This document shows positions 47,295-57,594 of a DNA stretch of 64,000 bases, piece after piece (position 1 is the stretch's first letter; every line of letters begins with the position of its first letter). The translations under genes and the position numbers were made by a program. The notes under the pieces are model-generated. The model was not told the DNA's origin, ran no database searches, and worked only from the letters and a program-made list of their open reading frames with translations. This DNA comes from Alisma plantago-aquatica. Taxonomy: Eukaryota > Streptophyta > Magnoliopsida > Alismatales > Alismataceae. The DNA is taken from NCBI GenBank assembly GCA_963693085.1, contig OY856409.1, forward strand, positions 1,531,392,472 to 1,531,456,471, given 5' to 3'.

Positions 47295-49074
47295 TGTTAG
47301 CTCAAGGTCAATATATTAATCTCAAGGTCTAAATTGGCTAAACCCTTGTTTTGATGATGACTAAACCATTCCAATTATTTTTGTCTAATATCTCTACTTG
47401 AGTGATAATAGATTAGGCATAGACGCAATCCAAATGCCCTAAATTACACATCCTAACTTGAAAAAAAGACAAGTCAAAGTCAACACAAGTGCACATTTTG
47501 AAATATGATGTAAATCCATTAGAATCATGATGTAAATTACTTGTAATGATTGTATGACTTGTAATTAAGCTTAGAAAAAATTAGGATCACTTCAATCGAA
47601 TATTTAAGCACTTAAATGACATTTTCTAAAATTCATTATAAGCACTTTATCGGTTGAGTTACAATCTCGACCGATCCTTGACGAATTTTGAGAATGTTGT
47701 TGATCGGTCGAGTTTCCTATACTCAAAACTCGACTGACTACTATACTAGAACAAATCTGATTTAATCTATCGGTCGAGTTCTTACTAGGACAAACTCAAC
47801 GGATTGGTCAAATTAGCTATATCGCATAGTGCATTATGTTGAGTTACCTTTATAGAAACTCGACCGATAGACTGTCCAGAAAAGTGCAGAAAGTGTTTGT
47901 AGCCGTTGAATGTTGCCAAACTCGAAATGCCAACATCCCAAATGGCTAGCATTCATCCTTAAGTGTTCCCAAAGGCTAAGAGGCATCTATAACTATAAAT
48001 AGGACCCCCTGGGCTTCATTACAAGGTTGATCACTCAATGCAAAACTCTATTTGAGGTTCCTACTCTATAGTAGAGTGTTTCCTACACCCTCCTCTCTCT
48101 CTAAGCTTAATCATTTGCATCATCCATTAGAATGAGAGGAGATTTATAAGAGAGCATGTCCTACATGTATATCTTGTGAGGCTCTCACTTCCACCACCTT
48201 CCAATCTCTCATTTCAACCATGAAGATGGAGGTTCTCTCTCTTGTCCAAGAGAGATGAAGAAGAACACCCTTAGTGAATAACAAGGCTGAAGACTTGGAG
48301 CAAGAGTGGGTAAGCCCTCTGTAAAGGCAAAAGACTCCTTGTTCAAGTGGGTAAGTCCTTGGTGAAAGCTTCTCCTTGGTGAAGGTGAAGACAAAGGTTG
48401 AAGATCCAAGAAGAGTGGGTAATTCCTTCAATGCCAAAGACTTGTGTAAGAGTGGGTAAGTCCTTGGAGAAGGTTGAAGACTCCTTGTAAAGTGGGTAAG
48501 TCCTTGGGTAGGTTGAAAACTCTTGGTTGGATAGTTAAGTCCTTTGGAAGGTTATGTTACCACATGACAAACTCGGCTGATGGCTTAATTTGGTCTTGTC
48601 GCACAGTGGGATCAGTCAAGTTACATTTATAGAAACCGACCGATAGCAATGTACGAAGAAGTGCAGAAAAACGTTTCTAACTATTGTGGAGTTACAATAA
48701 TTGAAAGTATATTTTTTATAAATCATAAAATGGCTAGTTTTCATTCTTAAGTGTTCCCAATGGCTAAGAGGCATCTCCAATCTTATAAATGAACATAAGA
48801 GTGTAATGGTTAAGAAATCCTAGAGGTTGATCTCTCTAGGTAGCAGACTGACATACTTCTAGTTTGAAATGTGGAACCACTCTACATAGCTTGTCAATTA
48901 GTGTAAGTTAAATGTCTCTCATCCTTACTATATATGTTTAGTTGCACATCAAAATTCCTATTTAGCAACCTTATCTTGTGATATAATTTAAAGGTCTAAT
49001 GAATATTTTTTAAGTACATTCAACTCTATTCACCCCCCTCTAGAGCATCCAATCACCCATCCTTGGATCCAACA
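47295..49074 (+). repeat. 3' LTR of the gag-only element, 1.78 kb
   Basis: Starts TGTTAGCTCAAGG and ends GGATCCAACA. TATAAATA at 47994-48001. It carries a partial internal duplication: 48555-48785 repeats about 47785-47990 (TTTATAGAAAC..GACCGATAG, AAGTGTTCCCAA.GGCTAAG). The 5' LTR lacks this duplicate. Confidence 0.85.
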
Positions 49075-50419
49075 GGGACAACTCATTCCTATCTATTCTA
49101 GTTGAATGACATGAGTTCTAGTTGGTCTGTGTGGACTACTATAGAGGTAGGAGTCTTTTGTCTACTGTAAGGAGGGCAAAGTTAGTCTGCAGTCCGTGGC
49201 GAGATCGCATGAGTCATTGCAAAAGTTGTTTTGTTCATTGTTCATGGTGAAGACCAGGAGCTGCACAATTTCCGTCCAAGAGAAACTAGAAGATTCAATG
49301 AGTTGTTGTCTCTGAACTTGCTCTAGGACCAGGTATAACTTGTTAAACTATCCTTCCCGTTTTATAGTAGTTGATGCGATCTTGTTATTATGGGGAATAC
49401 AAATAGATAATTTTTTTATTTTTGCTGCTATATTTTGTGCATGTATTTCCCAACAGTAAAGTATTTTCCAAACTAACTACTCCCTTTTCCATATGCATTA
49501 AAATGACATCCCTTTTCATAAAATAATCAATCTCCAACTAAAAATAGGAGAAATGCATAAATTCTAGTTTAGGAAGTAATCCCTCTTTATTTTATCTTAC
49601 TTTTCTTTACATGAAAACTTATTGGATTTTATTCTAATATAACCAAAATCACAAAAAGAGACTACCATAATCTGATTAGGACTTGGATTTTGGCAACAAA
49701 AATTGTTAAATAATATTCATAATTTTATAGCGCACATTGGATCAATTTAACATCCACTTTATCATAGGATTCTATATTATCTTTTTCTCTCCCTTTCTTT
49801 GACATGTTCTTAACAATAATTATCCTCACTTGAAGGAAACTCATAAAATCTTTTCCAATCCATATCTATTAAGTTGGGATTTATGGGGATGTCTTTCACA
49901 TACAAAAACTAGCTCTTTTGAGCATTATTCAAAACAATACCATTATCCCATAGAATATCCTTTTTCTCCAAATATCTAGAATTCTCTTTCTTTTCATTTA
50001 TATTTTCTAGTATAAAAAGGTTAAACTGAGATAATATTATTTGATTCCTCAACATTGTGTTGCCATTTTTGGCTATATGATTATCCCATTAATTATCTAA
50101 AACACTATATATTTATATTTTGTGGGAAACTTCACATATAGTTCCATATTTTTGATGTGCAATATTTCCAAAGTCATTATCATTAACTTACACACAAATC
50201 TCTTTTGTTTATTTAACTTGTACAACTAGCACTCATGCCATAAAGGTAATACCATGAATAATACCATTGGAGAAATCACAAATCAATTTATTTGTATAAT
50301 ATAATTTTGCAAAAATTGAGGATATAGAATTTTCAAGTAACTTTGTGCTTAAAATGTTTTTTTTTATTTATTTAACTTGTCTGAGATTTTTGGTGTTATG
50401 GAAATGACCAAACGGAGAG

Positions 50420-50960
50420 TCATTAATAATGGTGGAGAAAGTGTTTGTTGATATACAAGTGTGTGTCTAGTTGATCGATTCTGCGAGAACATGTAGCCTT
50501 GTATAGTCTGTATGTGACACTGCCGGTTAACATAATCAAAGGTTTTTTGAAATCCAATTTTAGTACAAGTAGAGTTGTTTTATGTTTGTAGCATGACTGT
50601 GTAGTTTCATTCACCATTATGTATGCATCATGTATGTTCCTATGTGTGAGGAAGGCATTTTGTTTCTTTCTATGATCTTTTCTATTCATGATTTGATATG
50701 GCTATTTAGTATTTTAGCTAAGATTTTGTATGATGTGTTGATCAGGCTAATGGGTCAGAATAGTTGTATAACGTCAGGTTGGGCAATTTTTTTTATCAAG
50801 GCTATGTTTGTATGGTTTAGTACTCTAATGTGGTTATAAGTATCTTCCTCTGTGTGGATCATGTTTAGGAGGTGCATGAAGTCATGTTTGATATGTTCCC
50901 ACATGCTTTGGTAGAATTCAGCGGTTTGGTAGAATTTGGTGTTGAATAAGATTCTCAAAT
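50420..50960 (-). pseudogene. LINE reverse-transcriptase fragment
   Basis: The minus strand gives FNTKFYQTAEFYQSMWEHIK (about 50945), then NHTNIALIKKIAQPDVIQLF, a stop, PISLINTSYKILAKIL, and KKQNAFLTHRNIHDAYIMVNE. It ends with LLVLKLDFKKP. These are consecutive conserved blocks of the L1-type RT before the catalytic box (LIPK, RPISL.N..YK..AK.L, QSAF...R.I.D, KLD..KA). A TGA replaces the expected Arg codon before PISL, and another stop interrupts near 50690. The catalytic FADD part is absent; the copy ends near 50420, about 90 bp from the LARD edge. Confidence 0.85.
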
Positions 50961-51839
50961 AATACAAAATGTTTATCTATAAGAAAATCTATATTGAGGA
51001 AAAATGGCTCACTAAGGCATATACACAATAAAATCCACAATCTTTTGTTGCTAAAGTGTGCGACATTATGATCAAATATGATCCGTACATGCGTTAGTGG
51101 ATCAAGGTCGTCTAGGAGTGTATCAGGGAATCCTTGGTCAAAATATTAGTGTGGTGGAGTCAAAAACAAAATTATGAGGATAATTATTCATTTGATTGAT
51201 CACTTCAATCAAAATTATAGTTTGAAAGAGTGTCCTTCGGTCAAGCTATGACTTCGAATGAAGTGCATAGGAATACATAACACTTATGAAAAATGATTAG
51301 GAGGTGAAAAGTAGGCATGTTTGACTACATATTAGTTGAACTAGAGTTTTACCATGATGACACTCAGTTGACCTAATGGTTTGACTCAAAGATATCTAGA
51401 AGCAAAAGACCTCCATAAAGAATCTCCTATCTAAATTAAAAGTTGATCATAATCATATCCGTCAAACTATGAGTTTGATAATAAGTTCTTCTGACCCAAA
51501 CATCACATTTGACTTAATTATTTCTCTAGACATTAATGTAATAAAATTTAACTAAATTTTAGGTTCCATATGGTCCTATTTAATACCTAAATGGCTTGTG
51601 GGATCATCAACATTACTCCTTTTATGAGATAAGAAATAATATGGAAACTACAATGTTTATACTGCTTTAGATTTTTTTTTAATGTAAATGAAATGTGCAT
51701 GATGCGAGTCTATTTGACGTTACTCTAACTCATAATTACTTGTATTACTTAACAACATTATGATATGCAACACTAATAGGAAATATGCCATTCATCAAAA
51801 TAGGTCTAGGTGATGCTGTCAAGCCAAAGTTCCCACCAA
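50961..51839. other. Unassigned AT-rich DNA
   Basis: No coding region. It may contain further decayed sequence of the Gypsy relic to its right, but no motif is clear enough to say. Confidence 0.4.
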
Positions 51840-53090
51840 ATATAATATGATTTTGTTAAAATGATTATAATGGAAATAAGATTGATTTATTTAGCTTCAT
51901 ATTTTCTTTGGGCTTCATCTAGTGATTAACATGGCAGATAACATTATACTTCTCATCCACATGTTGGTCAATAACTTCTGCCACTATTTAGTTACTTGTG
52001 TCACACATGTTATGAAAAAGAAGAGATTACTCTCTATATTAAATAAAAGGATTGGACACTAGAACCTTCTTGATGAAGTTCAAGTTCTGGAGAAGCCACT
52101 ATCAAATCTTAAATAAACATATTTAGAAGTAGATTTGTGAGTGGCATTGCAATCCTATTAAAGCCTTTAATGAATAAACAATAGATTACTATGTGACCCA
52201 AAAAGGCATGACATACAAAATGGAAGATGGAAGAGAAACCTTAAAAATCACTCAAATATGTAACTCATTGAACTCTATCCTTTTGGAGTTGACCATCCAA
52301 CCAATAACAATGCATGTCTTCAGCATGAAGTGGTATATCTACCAATAATGCTCCAAATATGCTTCTTTATAACGGGCAATTACACCATGAGAGGTGATTC
52401 AGGCATGACTTGAACGAATACCCACTGATTATGATGTCTTCCATGAAGACATCCATGATCATCTTAGTTAACCCTACAAAGTTGTTGACATGTAATACTA
52501 AAAAGTGGTGGGGCAATTGCATGCTAGAAGAATATCCTCCTAATTGTGATGTACTGAACGAACATGTGAAGGTTGTCTTCTACTGATCATAGGAATGCCT
52601 TTTTACTTGACAAATATCAATTAGTCATCCATGTAATAGAAGAAATTCTAGGGAGATAGATGCTTCAAGACCAAATCTAGTAAGGGGAATGGAAAATGGT
52701 ATTTACTAGTGATTCTGTTCACTTAATAAAGTATATGCACTTACCCCATAAATCCTGACACAAGTGGTTGTCAACTCATACTCTTAATTTAAAGTTATCT
52801 TACTGCCTCCCTCTTGGACACCACTTGCAATGGGAATAGCAAAGGTAAGTCATATATGAGATAAATAATCCCAACTCTTAACATATTAACAACTTTTTTG
52901 CAAACTAACACCTTCATATTAGGATTCAACATATGTTAGTGTTCTATAGAACAATGCATGCATAGTGCTTCACTTAATATTATAATATCAACTAGTTTGT
53001 ACCCCACAACTTCTTGTGTTTTTCTCAATTAAGTGAGAAGCTTTCCATATTGCACATATGTCAAGTCATAATTAATAGCAAATTCAAACA
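51840..53090 (-). pseudogene. Fossil Athila-like Gypsy reverse transcriptase and RNase H
   Basis: On the minus strand, with many stops and shifts, successive blocks parallel Athila-type pol. About 52935-52830: NPNMKVLVCKKVVNMLRVGI then IYLI (family N-x-x-M-K-E-V-V-x-K-E-V...AG-I-I-Y-P-I). About 52580: KTTFTCSF (identical in the family to KTTFTC-P-F). About 52450-52400: MDVFMEDIIISGYSFKSCLN, where FMDD has become FMED. About 52110: PLTNLLLNMF. About 51990-51890: NMCDTSN, VAEVIDQHVDEKYNVICHVN (RNase H, family IMCDASD..VGAVLGQ). The order and spacing are right over 1.2 kb. It is very old and inactive. Confidence 0.75.
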
Positions 53091-53454
53091 ATTTCGGCAT
53101 AGGTTGTCCACATTTTCCATGTGGATGACACAAAAAGGGATTAGCAAAGGTTGGCCCAAATAGGGTTTAATTTTCCTCACACCCCATCCCCCTGACACAT
53201 TTTGGACGCGGGGGCTATACCACATGGTCCCCACCTACTATGTTAGATTCTTTTATTTTTTATTTTTTATTTTGCTTGTAACTTTTAAACCACAATGATT
53301 TTTTTGATGAAATAAAATGTATTTGAATAAAAATTACATTCCAACAAGACCAATATTGACATATTTTTAAAAGAAAAAAAGAAGAAAAAAATAATGAGGG
53401 AATACAAGTATATATGAGGGAAGAAAGAAAATAAAACAAGATATATAATATCCA

Positions 53455-53655
53455 ATATTGGTGTTAATGGGCCTAATTTTTAAGTAAATGAATAAAAGAA
53501 AATGAGCCAAATATTACATAATGCGATCAATTATGGTGGTAATGCGCCCAAATTTGGTGGTAATGTGCCCAAATAAGTAGGTGCATTCGATAAAAAAGAA
53601 GCACACTTATGGTGTTAATGCGCCCAATTATGGCGGTAATACGCTCAAATATAAA
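53455..53655. repeat. Short repeats of ATGGTGGTAATGCGCCCAA
   Basis: Five loose copies of a 19-bp word (for example at about 53533, 53551 and 53612) precede the microsatellite. One further similar word, ATGGTGAGAATGCACC, occurs after the main array near 56180. Confidence 0.75.
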
Positions 53656-53713
53656 TTCTCACGATACTTGCATAATAGAAAATAAACACAAAAATCTTAT
53701 TTTGTGTGCTCAT

Positions 53714-53714
53714 T

Positions 53715-53760
<46 letters not shown>

Positions 53761-53800
53761 CCATAACCATCACTATCATAATAATCATCATCATCATTTA
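53714..53800. repeat. (ATC)n microsatellite, left
   Basis: About 15 perfect ATC units, then imperfect ones. Polyhistidine or polyaspartate frames read from it are artefacts. Confidence 0.95.
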
Positions 53801-53809
53801 TAGTTATGT

Positions 53810-56160
53810 GTCTGATTTTTATTAAAATGTACTCATTTATATATACAAATGCGCCAATTTTTTTAATGAAATATGCCTCCTTTTTTATGAATTGCATCCA
53901 CTCTGTGATGAATTGCGCCACTTTCTTGATTAAATGTGCCACTTATTTGGATGAATGTAACTCATTTATAATAAAATGCATATATTTTTTTACGAAATGT
54001 GCCGACTTATTTGTATAATGCGCATGATTTCTAGCGGAATGTGTCTCTTTTTTATCAAATATGCCTACTTATTTGTATGATGTAACTAATTTCTAATGAA
54101 ATACACCTCTTTTTTTATCAAATGTGCCTACTTATTTGTATGATGTGCCTACTTATTTGTATGACGTGCCTAATTTATAATGGAATGAACCTCTTTTTTA
54201 TCAAATACACCTACTTATTTGTATGATGCATATAATTTTTAATGAAATGCACATCTTTTTTATTAAATGCGCCTACTTATTTGCATGAATGTGCTTACCT
54301 ATTTGAATGATGTGCCTAATTTCTAATAAAATGTGCCTTTTTTTAATCAAATGCGCCTACTTATTTGCATGAATGCACTTACTTATTAGTATAAAGCGCC
54401 TAATTTCTAATAAAATGCACATCTTTTTATCAAATGTGCCTACTTATTTGTATGATGCACCTAATTTCGAATGAAATGTGCCTCATTTTAATCAAATGCG
54501 TCTACGTATTTGCATGAATGCACCTACTTATTTGTATAAAGTGCCTAATTTCTAATGAAGTGCACTTCTTTTTTTTATCAAATGTGCCTACTTATTTGTA
54601 TGATACGCCTAATTTCTAATGAAATGTGCTAACTTATTTGTATGGTGTGCCTAATTTCTAATGAAATACACCGTTTTTTTATCAGATGCGCCTACTTATT
54701 TGTATGATGTGTCTAATTTCTAATGAAATGTGCCTACTTATTTGCATGTATGTGTCTATTTATTTGTATGATACACCTAATTTCTAATGACATGCATCTT
54801 TTTTAAATTAAATGCACCTATTTATTTGCATAAATGCCCCTAGTTATTTATACGATTCACCTAATTTCTAATGAAATGTGCCTACTTATTTATATAAATC
54901 GCCAAATTTCCAATGAAATGCACCTCTTTTTAGCAAATGTGCCTACTTATTTGTATGATGCACCTAATTTCTAATGAAATGTGCCTACTTATTTGTATGG
55001 ATGCGCATATTTATTTATATGATGCACCTAATTTCTAATGAAACGTGCCTCTATTTATCAAATCCGCCTACTTATTTGCACAAATTCGCCTACTTGTTTG
55101 TGTGATGCATCTAATTTCTAATGAAATGCCCCTCTTTATTATCAAATGCGCCTACTTATTTGCATGAATACGGCTTCTTATTTGTATAAAACACCTAATT
55201 TCTAATGAAATGCACCTCTTTTTTTATCAAATGCGCATACTTATTTGTATGACGCGCCTAATTTTTAATGAAATGTGTCTACTTATTTGCATGAATGCGC
55301 CTATTTATTTGTATGATGTACCTAATTTCTAATGAAATGCGCCTATTTTTTTTATCAAATATACCAACTTATTTGCATAGATGCACCTAATTTTTAATGA
55401 AATGCACCTCTTTTTTTTATCAATGCGCCTACTTATTTGTATAAAATGCTTAATTTCCAATGAAATGTGCCTATTTTTTAAATCAAATATTCCCATTTGT
55501 TTGTATGATGCACCTAATTTCTAATAAAATGCGCATACTTATTTGCATGACTGCGCCTATTTATTTGTATGATGCGCCTAATTTTCAATAAAATGTGCCT
55601 CTTTTTTATCAAATGCGTTTACTTATTTGTATAAACGTGCCTACTTATTTATACGATGCGCCCAATTTCTAATGAAAAACATCCTTTTTAATCAAATATG
55701 CCTATTTATTTGCATGAATGTGTTTACTTATTTGTATAAAGAGCCTAGTTTCTAATGAAATGTGCCTCTTTTTTTATCAAATGTGCCTACTTATTTGTAT
55801 TAAGTGCCTAGTTTCTAATGAAATGCGCCTCTTTTTTATCAAATAGCCTATTTATTTGCATGAATGCACCTACTTATTTGGACGAAGCATATACTTTTTA
55901 ATAAAATGTGCCTCATTTTTTAACCCAATGTGCCTACTTATTCGTATGACACCTAATTTCTAATGGAATATACCTCTTTTTTATCAAATGCACCTACAAA
56001 TTTTCATGAATGTGCATAATTATTTGTATGATGCTCCTAATTTCTAATAAAATGCGTCTTTTTTTAATCAAATGCGCCTACTTATTTGCATGAATGTGCC
56101 TACTTTTTTATATAAAATATGCCTCCTTTTTAGTGAGTTGCGTCCACTTTGTAGAAAAAA
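53810..56160. repeat. 2.3-kb minisatellite of TGCGCCTA / CTTATTTG motifs
   Basis: Alternating words repeat with a basic step of about 30-40 bp and a higher-order step of about 70-90 bp: ATGCGCCTA-CTTATTTG, ATGATGCGCCTAATTTC, TAATGAAATGCGCCTC, TTTTTTATCAAATGCGCC. The core TGCGCC (often TGTGCC or TGCACC) appears dozens of times in direct orientation. Units vary by substitution, mostly C/T and G/A, which suggests long decay of methylated CG sites. There is no coding. Confidence 0.9.
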
Positions 56161-56273
56161 CGCACAATTAAGCACCCATTATGGTGAGAATGCACCTAGT
56201 TCAAAGAATATGTGTATAAATAGTAAATTAACACAAATCTTAACATAAGATATCCAAAATTTGAAAAAAAAAG

Positions 56274-56362
56274 CCCAACTATGATGTTCATCATCATCTT
56301 CATCATCGTCATCATTATTATCACCATCCTCATAATAATAATAATCATCATCATCATTATGT
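56274..56362. repeat. (ATC)n microsatellite, right
   Basis: Imperfect CATCATCATCTTC...ATAATAATAATC tract flanking the minisatellite on the other side. The stretch before it (about 56220-56250, AATTAACACAAATCTTA) resembles the stretch before the left tract (53675-53700). Confidence 0.9.
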
Positions 56363-56689
56363 GCACACATGAATTTTGTGTATCGAATCATTTTTCTCAA
56401 AGATATATCGACATCATTTTTTTGATTGCTTTTTTTTTTTAAAATCCAACGGTTTTTCTTTCTTCAAAAATACATCACGGATTAAAAATTATAAGTAAAA
56501 GATTTTTTTCTCTTTTTTGTATTCTTATGTATTCATTTTTATTATGCATTTTTTTCAAAGTATATCAATATTAGTCTTGTTAGATTGTATTTTTTTTGTA
56601 ATGAGTCCATTGATTTTTATTTCGTTAAAAAATTCATTATGGATCAAAAGTTATTAATAATTTTTTTTTATTATATTCTGTACACACAT

Positions 56690-57594
56690 GCCATGCGGTA
56701 AAAAACAAAAACAAAATAGGTCTCGACTGAAAAAATACCTCAGGCCAGTAAGAAATCGCTCTAAAGCCCGCGTCAAAAGAACTTTAACCGCCCCAGCGCC
56801 TCAGCATACCATTTTCGGCCCAAATAAACGCGCCACCTTTCCCTTCCTGCCTAACTTGGGCTGTTGGGCACAAGTTAACCTCAGCCTCCAGTTTATGCGA
56901 CACTAATTTCTTAAAAGATCATCCCGAAAAAGGGGACTGTGCGGCCAAGAAAAAAAAATCCCTGTTTTCGAACTCGCCTCACCATAGATTCCAAGCGATT
57001 TGGGGAAGACAAACTCTCCTCCGCCTGCACTTTTTTCGACTGCTCTCGTCTTTGGTTTCTCTGACCCTAATAGGATGGGATTTATTGTATTTACAGGTGA
57101 ATCTCGTGCGGGTATGGGGTTAGGGAAGGATGTCTGAAAGTCAAAAGCCACACCCAGCATGAGAAGGCTACAAGGGGCAGCCACTGGTGGTCTCCAATCG
57201 ACCGAGAACACGTCAAACTGCCCGCAAGCGCCAGTCGTCTAAGGTAACAACAACCCGGGACGAGTTTCTACTAAAATGTGCATCATTAGAAACCCCAACT
57301 CCGTTCTAATATAACCACTTAGCCCGCCCCAGCCTGATTTCGATGTCAACTTCGGCGTCGGCTCTAGTACTGGCCCATCCACAACCCTCCTCAAGTGGAG
57401 CCAGCTGCGAGGATGAGAGGACGACTACCTCGACTGCCCACTGCCGCAATAGTCGGCCCCAATGTGATAAGTGGTGTCTCGACATGCCTTTCCTACATTT
57501 TTGCGAGTGCAGCTCTCCTATCTGCCCGTTCAGAAGGGTGTCATTTTTCAACTTGGCCAAGGCCTGCTATGTTGCTAGGATAGCACGAAGGCAT
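56690..57594. other. GC-richer unassigned segment
   Basis: Composition is clearly more GC-rich than the flanks. Overlapping open frames exist on both strands (plus 56688-56906, 57343-57669; minus 56903-57211, 57306-57560), none with a domain I recognise. GGCGCGTTTATTTGGGCC read on the minus strand near 56812-56830 looks like the terminus of some plant DNA transposons, and captured gene fragments are possible. The right edge is the LTR at 57595. Confidence 0.4.

Larger units (their letters stand above)
41887..49074 (+). mobile_element. Gag-only (TR-GAG-like) LTR retrotransposon, 7.19 kb
   Basis: The 5' LTR (41887-43400) and 3' LTR (47295-49074) flank a 3.9-kb interior. The target duplication GGGAC is perfect (41882-41886 and 49075-49079). 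The PBS TGGTACCAGAG starts at 43403, two bases after the 5' LTR, and a purine tract AAAAAGGGGAGAA precedes 47295. The interior encodes only a broken gag (43452-45362). I see no protease, integrase, reverse transcriptase or RNase H motifs, and 1.9 kb after gag is non-coding. That matches the non-autonomous TR-GAG class. The gag resembles SIRE-type Copia gag. It inserted into the solo LTR and is the youngest layer of that nest. Confidence 0.9.
40103..49455 (+). mobile_element. Angela-type solo LTR, interrupted by a nested element
   Basis: Sequence from 40103 (TGTTGATAAGG) to 41886 and from 49080 to 49455 (ending CCCAACA) aligns in order with the 2.24-kb LTR at 16212-18454, giving about 2.16 kb of LTR and no internal domain. 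The target duplication GTAAA flanks it (40098-40102 and 49456-49460). The same site is unoccupied in the other LARD LTR at about 25446 (ACTTACGGTAAAGTATTT). A solo LTR with intact target duplication is the usual product of recombination between the two LTRs of one full element. Confidence 0.9.
25231..50329 (-). mobile_element. LARD-like LTR retrotransposon, host of nested insertions
   Basis: Internal region 29446-32465 is flanked by related LTRs. Left: 25231-29445, interrupted by a LINE. Right: 32466-50329, interrupted by a Copia element and by a solo LTR that itself carries another element. The primer-binding site, complement of TGGTATCAGAGC (32452-32463), adjoins the right LTR, and a purine tract (complement of CACCCCTCCTTAAAAGG, from about 29450) adjoins the left, so it runs on the minus strand. 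Once insertions are set aside the right LTR measures about 3.2 kb. The 3.0-kb interior lacks recognisable gag or pol. Long LTRs with a non-coding interior fit a large retrotransposon derivative (LARD). The left LTR lacks its first about 2.1 kb, lost in the same deletion that removed the CACTA end. Confidence 0.75.
32466..50329 (-). repeat. Right (5') LTR of the LARD-like element, split into three parts
   Basis: The parts are 32466-33650, 38933-40102 and 49461-50329, totalling about 3.2 kb. The outer end reads GAGGATATAGAA where the left LTR has GAGGATATAACA, so the terminal CA has mutated. The first two parts have no counterpart in the truncated left LTR, so continuity across the Copia insertion rests on its target duplication. 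Confidence 0.75.
53277..56670. repeat. Composite repeat bounded by an outer inverted repeat
   Basis: The left arm (53277-53385, with TAACTTTTAAACCACAATG and AACAAGACCAATATTGACAT) is matched by the reverse complement of 56560-56670 (TAACTTTTGATCCATAATG, AACAAGACTAATATTGATAT) at roughly three-quarters identity. The right arm exists twice in tandem (about 56395-56510 and 56555-56670). Between the arms lie two ATC microsatellites and a 2.3-kb minisatellite. The layout resembles a DNA transposon or foldback element whose interior was replaced by tandem repeats; no transposase is present and the exact ends and target duplication are not resolved. Confidence 0.6.

Noticed and set aside
40103..49455. 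The Angela-type LTR at 40103 as the 3' LTR of the element starting at 16212
   Set aside because: It has its own GTAAA target duplication with an unoccupied sister site, and it differs widely from the 16212 LTR. It is an independent solo LTR.
53609..53942. Polyhistidine and polyaspartate proteins around 53.7 kb
   Set aside because: Both frames are translations of an ATC microsatellite.
53810..56160. CRISPR array
   Set aside because: The units vary, lack fixed repeats separated by unique spacers, and the setting is a plant nuclear genome. It is a minisatellite.
56179..56400. Acidic 73-codon minus-strand protein
   Set aside because: Its acidic run comes from the right ATC microsatellite.
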